A DNA stretch of 64,000 nucleotides from Casuarina equisetifolia (lineage: Eukaryota > Streptophyta > Magnoliopsida > Fagales > Casuarinaceae). The stretch covers positions 25,137,580 to 25,201,579 of the forward strand of contig CM052355.1 of NCBI GenBank assembly GCA_028551475.1. The letters run 5' to 3'. The translations under genes were made by a program, and so were the position numbers. A model generated the notes under the pieces. It saw nothing but the letters and a program-made list of their open reading frames with translations. It did no database searches and was not told where the DNA came from. This document shows, piece by piece, positions 10,479-23,039 of the stretch. Positions within the stretch are counted from its first letter, which is position 1. Every line of letters begins with the position of its first letter.

Positions 10479-12265
10479 TGTTAGGTTTTATGGCTTCACA
10501 AGAAAGGGGTTGAATTGTTTAAGCCAATACTTAGCAATTTTTTTTTTCTGATCTAAAAATATTCTAAGTGCTTATACAAGTCACACAAATGAGGCAAGCA
10601 ACATGTTACCTAAAAATAAGATAACAAATTATCATTAAATATTTCACAACTATTTAGCAAGTAAAATAATCGGATAGTATCAAGTAAATGATAAATCAAT
10701 TAGCAACAAATAACAAGTAACATTCAAGTCAATAGAGAAAAAAAAAAAGAAACACTAGATTTACCACAGTGGTTCAGCACTCAATCCTTGAGTCCTACGT
10801 TCACCCTTTTCTCCTTCAATCCAACCAATTGAAGTCTCCTTTACTCAAACTAGATTAGGAGAAAACGTTCTCCCTAATCCAAATAATTCCTTCTTAAAGG
10901 AATTCTTAAGTCCAAATATAATATAAGGTTAATAAACCTCCGTTTAAATAGCAAATCCCTTAAAGATGTAAATATAATGAGGGATAATGCTAATACAAGA
11001 GCTTATACAAGATATTGAATGTAATTATAAGCTTTAATCCCAAAACCCCCTAAATATTTTTAGATTAGGGTTTTAGATTTACAACTTAGTTTATGTGTAA
11101 ATGATAATATATGTTCAATTAGCACATAAACAAAGATATATCACAAAGAATAATCACATAAAAGTGATAATAAGCTGAGTATCAAAGATATCACTGAAGC
11201 TTCTTCACAGTGGATGGAGAATGAACTCAAGAATAACTTCTCTTGAATAATAACTCAAAGATATTCATTTTAAAACCGTCTCCTTTAAACATAGAATGGC
11301 TCTATCTTATATATGATATGAAAATAAAGAACCAAGAGATAATTTCTGCCATACCCATCATTTCATAGGTTTCTTCCTATTGAGAGAATGTAACTTGTAC
11401 CTTTTTCGATTCCACATGAGCTTCTTCATCAAATCGAGCTTCAGATTCTGACATTTTCTTAAAAACGTTTGTAAATCTTCCTGTTAGAGAAACATAGATG
11501 CGACTGTGGTAAGAGAGACAAAAAGGGGGCATCAATGTTTTGAATAAAAGCTAGGGCTTCTAAGATGATTGAGACACTTAAGTGTGTCTTGTGAGCTGAA
11601 CGACACCATCTTGGATCGAGCTTTGCAAATGTCAAAACACGAGCTAAGAGTAGATCACAAGCCAAGTCACTTGTAAGAGCAAATCACAAGCCAAGTCATT
11701 TGTAAGAACAGAAACATGGGCCAAGTCACTTGTAAGAGCAGATTACGGGCCAAGTCACTTGTAAGAGTAGATCACGGGCCAAGTCCTTTGTATAGAGCAG
11801 TAATGCACCAAGAAATCTTAAAAGATGGTCACGAATCAGGTAAGTCATGAGCAAATAAAGTGAACCTTGATTTGTTCTAAGAAACTCTTAGTAACTTAAC
11901 TAGAGTTCATCATAAAGTACTTTCATGAGAACAAAAAAAAGTATCATATTCCTCAAATAAAATAAATTATATACATATATATAATGTCATTTAAATAAGG
12001 CATTTTTCAAAGACATTATATAATGATATCATGTTAAGAAATGTAGGAACCTGGCTAATTTATAATATCATTAATTGATATTATAATTTACATACCTTTT
12101 ACTTCCTATGATTTTCTTTTGCACATAAAACATTTTTCAATAAATAATTCACAATAATTTTTTTCATAATAAAACCCTGATTTTCCAAATGATCTGTGTC
12201 GATCAATGATGTCTTATAGCGAGATAAAGGTGTTAAGATGATATGTGGAGGATCCCAATTCCAAC
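10479..12265 (+). mobile_element. Probable degraded large LTR
   Basis: Starts TGTTAGG at 10479 and could end CCAACA near 12265. It contains the phrase accacagtggttcagcactc (10773), followed by text on sequence order that I associate with plant LTRs. No matching partner, flanking duplication or coding frame is visible, so the limits and class are uncertain. A 29-base minisatellite lies inside it (11651..11800). Confidence 0.35.
11651..11800 (+). repeat. Minisatellite, about 29 to 32-base unit, 5 copies
   Basis: Five successive copies of a unit with core gccaagtcacttgtaagagc, separated by variants of agatcacgg. Units differ by a few bases each, and the last copy is truncated near 11795. Confidence 0.8.
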
Positions 12266-12759
12266 ACAAGAGTCAGATTGGCAAAAGGCTATTTGACTTG
12301 AGGCCTTATCCAAGGTCCATCCGAGCAACAAAACCTAACCCTAAAGAAAGGCCCAATAGAAAGTAGAAAGGGGAAAAAGCACAATTCTGTAGAACACTTT
12401 TGGAGAAGAAGAAAACCTTGTTTCAGTAACATGTCGTTGGTGGCATGACTAGGAGTAGTGGTAATGCTTGTAGTAGTTGCTAGATAGATTAGGTAACTTG
12501 TTGTGTTGGTAGTTGTTGATTTATATCTTGTGTAGACTCGGTGAAATTGGTTTCAATATGATTCAGGTTGCTACATGATGTGTTGTGAATTTTGTGACGT
12601 TCTTGGTGTACTGTGATGTTGTTGTTTTGATAGATTAGGAATAGTGTAGTTGATTCGTGAGCAAGGTCCTAGATCATATTGAAAGCAAAAATGGAGGAGA
12701 TGTAGAGATAGTTTATGAGTTTCATGAATTCCATGGCATAGTCTATGGAGAACCAACAA
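12266..12759. other. No gene seen
   Basis: About 490 bases without a recognisable coding frame, repeat or regulatory element. Probably TE-derived leader of the gypsy remnant that follows. Confidence 0.4.
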
Positions 12760-12985
12760 CAACTATTGGAGAATATGGGCTTGGTTAAAGGGAAATGCCC
12801 CCAATCTCCATCAGTTGAAAGCCTACCATTAAATGTGGGAGACCTAAGGCAAGGAATGGCTAACAATAATGACAACTATTGGAGAATATGGGCTTGGATA
12901 AAGGGAAATGCCCCCAATCTCCATCGGTTAAGAGCCTAACACTAAATGTGGGAGACCTAAGGCAAGGAGTGGCTGATAACAACCA
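12760..12985 (+). repeat. Tandem duplication of a 113-base unit
   Basis: The segment 12760..12872 is repeated directly at 12873..12985 with few mismatches (core caactattggagaatatggg). The unit lies upstream of the gypsy gag remnant. The low divergence suggests a duplication younger than the decayed gag. Confidence 0.85.
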
Positions 12986-13379
12986 CCACCAGCCCAGTTT
13001 GACTTGGTTTGAACCCTCACTGCACCATACAACGCTAATGCAACCTTAAATTACTAACGGAGATGCCCAATAGCAGCCCTTCTAGTGATACCGTTGATCC
13101 ACATTGGAACCACCATACTTTGTGGGGCAACCGATTGACTCTAGAGATGATGAAGAGAGCCACTACATGGCCAACCCTTCTGATGGTAGACGCGACCATT
13201 GCCAACCATTTTCCAACAGTTTTTAGTCTCACTAGCAACCCGTCTTCTCTAAATCTAGCTTGTACCGACCTCATTTCATTGATAAGCCCTCTCATACTCA
13301 CGAATTCCACCTTAGGGGTTGACCACCAAATGGTTTCCGGCCTCTGATAGGATTTTGGCCAACACCAACGGTATTTTCT

Positions 13380-14855
13380 GACCACTAACGAGATTAGGTC
13401 AGAAACTTCCCCAATGTTGGGGGACAAGCTTTTAACTCCTTTGGCCTTCTTGGGATTAACTATGGTTGGAATACAAGGCCTCAATACCTAGGATAGCAAG
13501 GTGAACCTCCCTTTGAGAGTGGTTTTGGCTCGGTTACAACCTTGGAGAAAATTATTAGTACCAACAACAAGGTCCTCATGGTGGGCAGATGTTTAAACAA
13601 CATTATGGCCAAACATATGGCCTTGGATAGCACTTTGAGCCACACCAAGGGCAACGAAATGCCCCATATAGGAGGCCCTTTGGGCAACAAGTAAGTTCCC
13701 CTTGCCCTCCTCGTATGGATTTTCCTACTTTCACAGGAGTTGGTCCCAAAGAATGGTTAGTGCAAAGTGAAAATTGGTTTAACTTATTTGAAGTAGTGGA
13801 TTCTATGAGGGTCTAATATATTGCAATTGCTATGGAAGGGGATGTAAGGGAGTGAGATACCCCTTATATAGCTGAGAGGGGCCTAGTCACATGGGAGGTG
13901 TTCAAGAGAGATGTTATGGCTAGATTTGTTAAAAAAGAATGGGATAATGATGTGGAGTGATTCTTTAGCTTGAGACAAACCTTTTTGGTAATAGAGTTTG
14001 CAGAGACATTTAAGCGGCTGTGTCCATGGGTCTCGTTTCATAACCCTAGTATGACAAAGACCTCATTCGTTAGGTTCTTCATTTAGGCTTTTCGGGAGGA
14101 CATTCAATTGATAGTGAGGATCGAGAACCCTACAACGTGGGCAGAAGCTATTAGGCTTGCCTTTGTGGGTGAAGACCAAGTAGCACAAAACTTTCATAGG
14201 CATTGGATAGCTAATAAAGGGCCACTAGGTGGAAATGCATTTAATAAACAAGAGTATAAGGGTCGTCAAGACCATATTAGGGGCCCTGCAAGTCCTAAAG
14301 CCCCTCAGAAACAAGGCATGCTTGTACATAGGATTAGCTAGAGCTAGATGCAGGAAAGGTGGGATAAGGGTTTCTGTTACCATTGTGATGAGAGATGGGT
14401 TAAAAGGCACCAGTGTCAAAACAAATAGATTTTTGTGCTTGCAGGAATAGAGGATGATGATGAGGGAGGTGAAGAGAATGTGGAGAATCCCACAGAGACC
14501 TTCGACTAGTTGGATAAGGACTAGGATGCAGGCACCATTGCCTTGCAGACTATGTTAAGAGGCTCCTCTTCACATACTTTCATATTAGATGCCTTGATTA
14601 AGGGGTTCAGGGTGAGCATTTTGGTTAATACGGGTTCCAGGCATAATTTTATGGACTTTAAGCTGCTGAAGAAGGTAGGTTGTGAGGTGGAGGAGACGGC
14701 CCCCTTTTTGGTCACCATAGTTGAAGGACATCGACTAAGAGGCAACCAAGGATGTAAATAGTTCCAGTGGAAGATTCAAGGTTGAAACTTCTTGATATGA
14801 GTTAGATTCCTAGCATTAGGGGCTGTGACATGGTCTTAGGCATCCAATGGGTTTG
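13380..14855 (+). pseudogene. Ty3/gypsy gag and protease remnant
   Basis: Plus-strand frames joined across stops and frameshifts read as a gypsy gag. The block begins with PRMDFPTFTGVGPKEWL (about 13710) and continues with TWEVFKRDVMARF and EFAETFKRL. A zinc knuckle lies near 14372..14425 (C-x2-C then H-x-C). The aspartic protease follows at about 14615, where ILVNTGSRHNF replaces the usual VDTGS/IDSGS pattern, so the catalytic Asp is Asn. No reverse transcriptase, integrase or LTR follows. At 14855 the sequence switches to the unit-1 counterpart of 39370. The element is therefore truncated on its 3' side and dead. Confidence 0.75.
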
Positions 14856-15060
14856 ATTTGATAGGGATATGGTCCAAATGAAGACGAGTGTAAAGTTTAA
14901 CCTGAGCAAGGGATAAGATGGGCGACGAATATTTTGGCTCAGTATGCATTTTCAACTTCTTTGTGCTTCCATTTGAGACGTGTAAAGTTTGAACTCATTA
15001 AGGGAACAAATGGTGGCATCTAGCCGTTGATCTTGACTCGTGAGGAACAAGAGCTTAGTT
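14855..15060. repeat. Segmental duplication unit 1, resumed
   Basis: Matches 39370..39550 of unit 2 in the same orientation, with about 80 percent or better similarity by eye. On the minus strand both copies preserve part of one reading frame (EPKYS, SLAQV and LYTR are recognisable in both); see 39270..39500. Confidence 0.7.
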
Positions 15061-15696
15061 GCCTCCCACAAATTTTGTTTTGTAATGCATTTCAAGTTCT
15101 TATTTGACGGGCACATGGACTAAAAAGAAGAAATGTGTAGGTTTGGCTTTGCTTGGGTTAGCTAATTGCGAACATTATCATATGAAAGCCAAAGTTGCTT
15201 AAGTTTGTTTGTTTTCTTGTATATTTTTCGCTAACAGAGGGAAGGTTAATTCAAACATAAGGACAAAATAGGAGGCAAGATGAAAGTCAGCACAATAAGT
15301 GGCTATGAGAAATTATATTTACTATTTTAAAGTTTTAAAATGTAAATGTATATGCTTCTATATACATGTTACAAGAATATTTAGAAGAAAAAAATATTGT
15401 AATTTAATCTACCTTATTAATAAGGACGTCACAAATATTTCTTATTAAACAACCGCATTTCTAATACTCAATTAATAGTCTACATATGTTGAAAATACCA
15501 AGCCTACTCAATAGATGCAAATGTTGTCTATGGCATAAGGACTTCGTTAAATGTTTGCCAGTTATTTCTCTGTATCAATTTGCATGATATTGATTACCCT
15601 TTAATGTATTTTGTCTTTCATTAAGGGACAATAAATTTTTGTGTGTTTTGTTCTCTCTTGTGGAAGACTAGATTTGTTACAATATTAAGAACAACA

Positions 15697-15892
15697 ACGT
15701 TGTGAAAGCTTTTATGCGATGCTGATTTGCAATCAAAGCTTGAGTGCAGGTGCTGCTATCGCATTTGATCATTAACAATGATCACAAAGTCAATGACGTG
15801 AAAGCTTTTATGTGAATGTCTTTTATATCAAAGCTTGGGTGTAGGTGCTGCTATTGCAATCTCATCAATACCAGTGATCACAAAGTTGTAAA
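15697..15892 (+). repeat. Tandem repeat of about 100 bases, two copies
   Basis: Both copies begin with gtgaaagcttttatg, contain caaagcttg followed by aggtgctgctat, and end with tgatcacaaagt. Copies are about 80 percent similar. Confidence 0.7.
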
Positions 15893-16088
15893 GGTAGACA
15901 AAAATGTACCTAGAAGGATCCATAGTCATGCATGGACTCTTGTAAACTTTGAATTTTGTAAACATTGGATGCTATGGGTGAAATGCTTGTTTGAGGTTAT
16001 TAAAAAAAATTTTGAAATTGATATACTTGATTATCAAATTGATTACAAATCTTTGGAGGTAGGATCCAAGTAAATTTCACCTATATCA

Positions 16089-16160
16089 CTTTTTTTTTTG
16101 GTTGATGAAATGTCAAGTATTATATATCATTAAAGAAAATATGATTATTTAGTTACAACG
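16089..16160 (-). mobile_element. 5'-truncated LINE tail
   Basis: A T-run followed by a stretch resembling the 3' end of plant L1 elements (tgatgaaatgtc... then attaaagaaaat), similar in layout to 771..830. No LINE coding sequence is attached. Confidence 0.4.
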
Positions 16161-16199
16161 TCTTAATTTAGGCTCAAAAACTATGTTTGGCAAATTTCA

Positions 16200-16500
16200 A
16201 AACTCTTACAAAAATTTACTATAAGTTATAAGTTTCACTTCCCTAATTGATAAAATCTTGCTTCCTACATTCTTCTTGATTTTACCAAATTTATTCTAGA
16301 TTACTATGCAAAAGAGTGTTGTGAAGGTTCATTTTGTGAAGTTTCCAATCATGAAAAGAAGCTACACAAAGGAATAAGCAATTTGTGACCTATTTAGCAA
16401 TAGGTACAAATGTCTCTTCATAGTTGAACTTCTCCTGTGGAGTTAAACTTGTTGTAACAAGTATAGCTTTGTATTACTCAATGGTGTTATTAGTTTGGTA
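16200..16500 (-). pseudogene. Copia reverse-transcriptase fragment
   Basis: The minus strand from about 16500 down reads as the fingers region of a Copia reverse transcriptase: a Y-K-A-x-L-V block, then NYEETFVPIAK, then the block DWKLHKMN followed by HNTLLHSNLE. These match the family pattern YEETFAPVAK and WELHQMDVHNAFLHGDLEE. Stops and indels are present. No integrase or RNase H could be recognised next to it. Confidence 0.65.
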
Positions 16501-19500
16501 CTTATTGGGTTGTCAATGTGAAGGTAAAGGCACAATGTCCTAAGTGTGGTTATCAATGGGAGCTTTAAAATCTACCTCTATCAAAAACTACTAACAAGCA
16601 TCCTTGATGATTTCAAATAAGAATTAAGCTTATAAACTTCAAAACTCTAGATAATAAAGCACCTGTAAGCAAGAGAAGGACTATTAAAGCTTAAATAATA
16701 GGAAGTAGGATATGATGTATATTGAGATGAAACAAGGAGGCAAAATAAATAGTCTTTATTTAAATGGGAGGCTAAGAAATTAGGAAAGAACTTTAGGAAG
16801 GGGCCACAATTGGTGAAAGTGCCAATAAAGCATCGACAATTACAAGAGGAGGTACTATTGTATCTACTTCGTGAGGGAAAGCGGCAACTAAGGATTCTCA
16901 CTTTAAAGGTGCTGTTAAGTCTACAGTAAAAGTGTGAATGGAAGCTCAAGGTGGTAATGTTATTGGAGAAAAGATTAGTTGACTTATCCTAGAATAGGAG
17001 ATATTCTCATAGAAAATGAAGATGTAATTGATAAAAAATCATCATTACTTTGAGTCATATATCTGATAGTCCTTATGTAGGAGGAAATAACTCATGAAGA
17101 CATATTTGATTATCCATTGTGTAAATTTGTCTTGGAAACCAGGGACATTGGTATAATGAAGGCAATTGAAAACTCACGAGGCCAGAATTAGGAGTTCATC
17201 TGGGTATGTTGCTATAAAGAACATTTTGACGATTAGAAGAAGCTATTAGAGCCTTGAAAACTATGGTACAACGATTCTAAATATTTGATAAGTATATGTG
17301 TCAAAAGAAAAATGAGTATTTAATATGTAGATTAATCCTAATATTTTAGTTCGTGATATCATGGGAAATATCTTTATCAAATGCACCTAAATTTGAAGCT
17401 TATATGAAAACAAATGAGGAACATATACTTAGATTTAGAGAAGGCCTAATGTATGAAATTGCTATATTGAAATACATTTTCATCAAACAACACTACTATC
17501 CAAGTCTCACAAGAAAAATCATTTACAAAGGTAAAAGAATAATGAGCTTCATCATGATGGGTAGTATAATAGAAATCCTAAATGTTGAGGTGTGCCAACA
17601 AAAATGTAGTTGTAGTATAGGAGTTGCTACTACAAAACACCCCGTGGCTATTTGGCCAAGAATATATTGGGTATCTTGAATGAGGAAAAGATGTACTATG
17701 ATCCAATTGTTGGTGCAAAGTATAAATATTATTCTTATTTTTTTGGGCATTATAGAATGACTTTTTACTAAAAGGAATGCAACTAGATAGAAATGAAATA
17801 TAGCGTAAGTCAACTGGAAGTTCTGAGTGGAAGTAAAGGCCACGATCAATCTTTCGTCGGTTCATATGTTTACTAGTTGAAGGTTTCGAAATAGGTAGAA
17901 TTAGGAAATAACTATTACCCCTGTATATTTTCATAACAAAAATAAGATGAAATATAAATTCTAAAACAATGAAGATGTTTTAAAGGGTAAGGATGGATTA
18001 AGTGTGATGGTGCCAATACGAGTGAGAGGTAACATTTTCATCTAGGATACTTATAGAAATGGACAAGTTTAGGTGATTTTTGCTAGTGAAAAAGAATTAT
18101 TTTGTCAAAATTTTTATGGTTATTGCCTTTGAATTAATAGTCTATGCGTTATTTATTTATTTATAAATACTACTTAGTATGGAGAAAGAACTGCCTACAA
18201 AGATTGGTGATAGTGTGGGGACAAGGGTTTAGTTGAGAGTATTAATTATTAATAATGTTTGGATTGCCTCCAAAAGATGCTTGCTTTTAAGGCCTTTACT
18301 ATGTAGCTTTTAGTAATTTTTCATACTATGTTTAGGTCTTTTACAAAAGTCATAATATAGTTTATCTTGAGATGAAATGGCAATATTATAACCGCTGATT
18401 TAGTTGATGACGTTGTTATGTGAGGGGCGTTAGATCTATTTAAAGATATAAAGTTCCCACAATCACCTATTTAAGGAAAGAGTGGTAGTTGTTTAATTTG
18501 GGAATATATAACAAACTTTCATTTACCTTTTCATTCAAAAGCTCTAGTTGTAGAAGTGCAAAATTCTCTCTTGTAGCGTGCACTCCACCTTCATAGCCAT
18601 TTCAAGCTATTTGGAAGCCAACATCATGATGTTTCTAACTTGTATGACCTCTGATTGTGATTAGAAAATGGATTCTTGTCTTCCACCAACAATTAGAAGA
18701 GTCAATAAGTATCAAATTGTTGGTGCAAGACAACAAGTTACCTTTTCTCGATTCTAAACATTAAGATATTTTCATTTAATTCTAAGTAGAAACCAAGTTA
18801 CCTTATCTTGATTTTTCTGGCTTTGTATTGTTGTAAGGTCTCATTGGACTTCTCCAATGGTTGCTACACTAAGCTCATTGTAGGCAACTAAAATATATCA
18901 CCACCGTAAGATTGCCTAGCTTTAACTTTAGCGAGGACTTGGCAAATAGAGAAAATTTGAGCCAATTTGAGTTTCTCAACATGCCTTTTATACTTGCCCA
19001 CATTACTAATTATGAAAGGCCAAGGTTCATTTCTTTTTAAAAGGCTTCATTGAGGATAATGGTTGTTTAGGCTTATAAGACACATCACAAATACCTTCCT
19101 CTTTAATGTGTGATTTTATTCTCCCACAATCTAAGTTCGATTTTATTTGCTGGTTAAGGACTAGCCCATTTATGGGATTAGGTTGGAATGCACAGAGGAA
19201 GGACTAGCTCCAATACTATATGAAAAATCCAAGTTTGCTTCTCTCTAAAAAGGTCTCATTGAAGAGAAGTGTTGTCTAAGACATAAACAAATACCTTCCT
19301 CTCTAATGTAAGACTTTGTTATCCAATACTAACATATGTTTGTCTTCAAAAGGTTGGCAGTAACCTCCTTTGTAATTGCATTGCCAATTTATTATTAGAC
19401 CATTTGATTGTACCATGGCCAATGGTTCCACCAATTAGCCCATCCTTGTCTTTCAAGGCAATGACTCATCATAAGTCCTTCACCCACTTGAAGTAGTTCA

Positions 19501-20589
19501 TGGAACCTTTTTTTTTTGTGGTGAGGGGTGGGGCATGGCAGGGTAGGAAAGGAAGAAATCAATGCCTCACCTAATTGATCTAAATTTGGATCCAAATTCA
19601 ATCCCTAATCAAGTTTGAGTTCAAATTTAAATTTCAGCATGATCTTGGATTCAAATCCAAATTTATGTCTCCTGAATTGGACTTAAGAGTCATGTTTGGT
19701 TCATGTATGCTCTAATTGGAAATCTCCTTATCTTGTAGCCTACTTAATTTGGGATTCCTTGAATCTCAACTTGAAAGCACTAATAAAGGTTTTGATAAGG
19801 GGTTTTAACCCTATAATTTGTAATTTTTTTTATAATGATATACAATTCTTAACATTTCACAGAAAAAAAAAAGAATTTTGATAAAGGGAAAGTTGCTTTT
19901 TTTCTTTTGGAATCGTGTTTGGAGAATTTGTTTTCAATTTATGATTTTATTGCCTTAATTGCAATTAAAGGGCCCAATTTGATTTGAAAAAGTTAAAAAG
20001 ATTAAAATATGGAAGCCAAATTTGCAATTAAAAGGCCTTTTTTTTTAAAAAAAAATATGGAAGCCAAATCAATGAAAGGCCAAGATAAATTACATTTACT
20101 ACCTTAGAATTTACGATATGCATGTGTGCATCTAAACCCACACTCACACATAGAGGGGAAGTATTAAAGGAAAGAAATTGTTATGGCGTAATCTATCATA
20201 TGAACAAGAACTTCACATAAGAATTCCTATTGAATATTCGAATTTCCAATAGTTTTTGAGTTTTGTTTCACTTTTGCTCCTTGTGCTAGGTGGCAAGGAG
20301 TTTTTCTAAGCATAAAATAGTTCTTATCCTTAAAGGTTTTGATGATTTAGAGTAGGGGAAGGGATACTATTCCATAAGCAACAAGGGCTAGAAAAGAAAA
20401 AGGTAAAAGAAATGATAAGGTTAATGGGGTCCTTATACATGATTAGGAAGAAGGTTAATCGCTAAGTACCATAGTGAAACTACATAGAAATGGCTGAAAA
20501 TTTTAATGAAGGTGCGAAGGCAAGTTATTTAGTGGATTTTAGGGGGTTTGGTTGTTAAAATTACTAAAAGGGAGGAAGAATCTCATTTA

Positions 20590-22252
20590 TTATTGTTCTT
20601 TAAGAAGTCTGATCATATGTGATATGTGTACATTTAGTCTAGGCTTAGGAAAAGGGCCAGCATGGAGGGCATTCAATGGGACCTACAATAAGCATGTTCT
20701 ATTCCCCTATCAGCAGTGCCATGCCTAGAGATAAGACTTAGCTATGTATACAAACTCGGTACTTTTTCATTGTAAGAGAGTTTTGGATGATAAACTTGTT
20801 AGTATTGAGGTTTTTTTCTCCCTTTGATGAAAACAAGGGACTTGTTTCTCCTCATGAAATAAACCCTTTAAATCCAAAATGCTTGTTGGTTTGCCAGTTA
20901 CGTGCTTTGATTTACATGCATGTAAATTTGGTATTATAGCCAAAAGATCTGAGTTTGCGGGGGAGAATTGAATATCCATGGCTGATGGATGTTTTCATCA
21001 AAGGATTGAGGCAAATTTAAATTGTTTAGCTAAGTTGAGAAGAGAGTGGACAGAACAGGATTGATAGATCAAGGAGGCCAAATATAGCCAACTTAGATCG
21101 GAGTTTGAGAAGGAAGCCAAATATCCTTCTATCATCTGTTAAGCGATCTGATGTAAATTAGCCGGAATAGTAAAGTAACCAGATTTGGCTCTTGAAAAGG
21201 AAACGAGGGAGAACAACACCTCTCTTTAGAGGAAGACATGACACCTTTGTTCTCATTGAAGGGAGATGCCACCTCCATGGAACTTCTAAATTTTCATTAA
21301 CCAAAAGTTCCCAATCCATTACATCCAACCAGTTAAAAGTGGGATTAACAAGCTTGAGCTAAGCCTATACATTAGGCCCAATTCTAGACATGTAACAAAA
21401 ACCACTTGGCTCTACCAAAATCAGGCTAGTCACCTACATTGGACAAATTACGTGGTTTCAACACGAGAAGTGAGGTACATGTGAGTCCTCTCATATCTCT
21501 AAATGCCTTCCTCCCAGTTGCGTGCGGATCACGAAGCCATGCTCACTCACTTGAATATTTTGCTCGACTTGAGCCACCTGGCAGCATTTCGGCTTAGTTG
21601 GGCCACGTTCAAGGACAAGCATTGTCAACGTATTCAAGGGAGGGGTCATGTGGGTTTGTCGGCACCACTTGAAGAAGCCATGGATGATGGCTAAGTTGTC
21701 CAGCACTGAGGAGGCCAAAACCCATGTAACTCTACTTGGCATAGATCTAGTGTTAAAGGGGGACTTGGCTAGAGCTAGGATAGGCTGGAAGGAGAGCTGC
21801 CTGATGTTCTTGGTGTTCCAGTGACTGGACTGCACTTTACTAACCATGGTTTGCCACCACCTTTCAAGTGGTAGATTAGGCATTTTTAGTCATGGGCCTC
21901 TTTTGTTATTTTTTATATATGTCCTTTAAAGTTTAGTATTGAATTATTAGGAGTTTGTTTTTAAGAATTACATATTTATTGGGTTCAAAATTTCAATATG
22001 CATTTAATTGGCTTTGCAGTAAGCTTGCTCTCACCTGCTAGTAGTGCCATGCCTAGAGATAAGGCCTGACTAGACCTGGTATTCTTTACTAGTATAATAG
22101 TTTTGAATGATAAAGTAGTTAGTTCCAAGGTTGTGCTTTCCTCTTGATGAAGACATATGATCTTTTTTTTTTTTTTAAATGAAACAAAACCCTTAAGTTC
22201 AAAATCTTTGTTTGTTTGCCAATTATGTGCTTTGATTTACAGGCATGTAACA
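20590..22252 (+). mobile_element. Small non-autonomous LTR element, copy in unit 1
   Basis: Two related direct terminal segments (about 20620..20936 and 21960..22252) share agtgccatgcctagagataag, a TATA-like region and the ending gctttgatttacatgcatg. The left one is followed by tggtattatagcc, a plausible primer site. The internal 1 kb carries only remnants of frames and nothing I can assign. The same element occurs at 39590..40966 in unit 2 and, in part, inverted at 48218..48947, so it was present before the duplication. At about 1.65 kb without pol it fits a non-autonomous class; exact LTR starts are uncertain. Confidence 0.55.
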
Positions 22253-23039
22253 ATATCCTTCGGAAACATTCTAGATGCTACATGATGACAATTTAAGTTG
22301 TAGGAACCTTCGTACATGTATGCACACATGTGCGTGCACACGTAGACACTTAAACTTTTATAAGAAATTAGTCTAACCTAACCACATAAATAAGCCTACA
22401 TTAGTCATCAATTTAGGATCTAATTTGGGACTTTTAGTTATATTGGATGTTGTGTTTCAATTCACAGATGCTATTTGTTTTATTTTAATTTTTAATTTTT
22501 TGCCTTGAATCAATTGGTTCAGAATAGTCACAACCTCTCAAATTGTGCAGCCATAATGCATTAGTTGAAGCTCAAACTTCTATCTTAAAATCTTTCTGGC
22601 TATGTTATGAATCTTTTAGATAAAATTCTTAAAGAATTAGAAGCCAAGAAGTGTAAAATTGTATGGATACAATCCAAATTGAGATTCAATATATTAATTA
22701 TAACAAAACAATTGATTTATTATTTTTCATGTTTGACCGAATTTCAATTGCATTTCGGTTTAAAGGGTAGTACTGCACGTTGGATGATGGGCTAAAATGT
22801 TAGTAAAAGAACAAAAATTGATTGAGTTCGGCGAGACGACATGCAACAACATTCTGAAGTATATGTACTTTAAAAGTAAATCCCTTGACATAAAACACTT
22901 GGGCAACCATTCATTACCATAAAGCATGAGGGGAGACATAGCAGACGGACACTCACGATTTTATTTGAACATTTTTATTTAGGTTCACTTATATGATAAC
23001 CATAGATTTGAGCACCACAATTTAAATAATTATGTTGCT
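22253..23039. other. 3' flank of GRP-A
   Basis: No gene seen. It contains a purine/pyrimidine-alternating CA/TG-rich stretch (22310..22345) that is also present at 41030..41060, 31070..31110 and 34715..34750. The part adjacent to GRP-A (22880..23039) is conserved at 33050..33180 and, inverted, at 47560..47720, marking the 3' UTR and downstream of paralogous GRP genes. Confidence 0.55.

Larger units (their letters stand above)
15061..20580. mobile_element. 5.5 kb insertion block of decayed TE sequence
   Basis: Unit 2 is continuous across this point (39560..39590), so the 5.5 kb here is extra DNA in unit 1, or less likely a deletion from unit 2. Inside are a tandem repeat (15697..15892), a LINE tail (16089..), a Copia reverse-transcriptase fragment (16200..16500) and long stretches (16650..18180 and 18180..20580) in which I recognise nothing. 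Short inexact repeats occur at 19020..19150 versus 19200..19350. No clear LTR pair could be defined. Confidence 0.5.

Noticed and set aside
11651..11800. Regularly spaced repeats resembling a CRISPR array
   Set aside because: Units are directly tandem with no unique spacers and lie in plant retrotransposon DNA.
14108..14761. Stand-alone small genes in the gypsy region
   Set aside because: They are consecutive pieces of one gag-protease polyprotein interrupted by stops.
17353..17934. Overlapping frames of about 110 codons on both strands
   Set aside because: No recognisable motif and mutually overlapping; kept as unassigned TE material.
21491..21883. Minus-strand frame of 130 codons, conserved in part at 40270..40494 and 48780..48940
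   Set aside because: It lies inside the non-autonomous LTR element, is broken in the other copies, and matches no protein I know; conservation is explained by the duplication.
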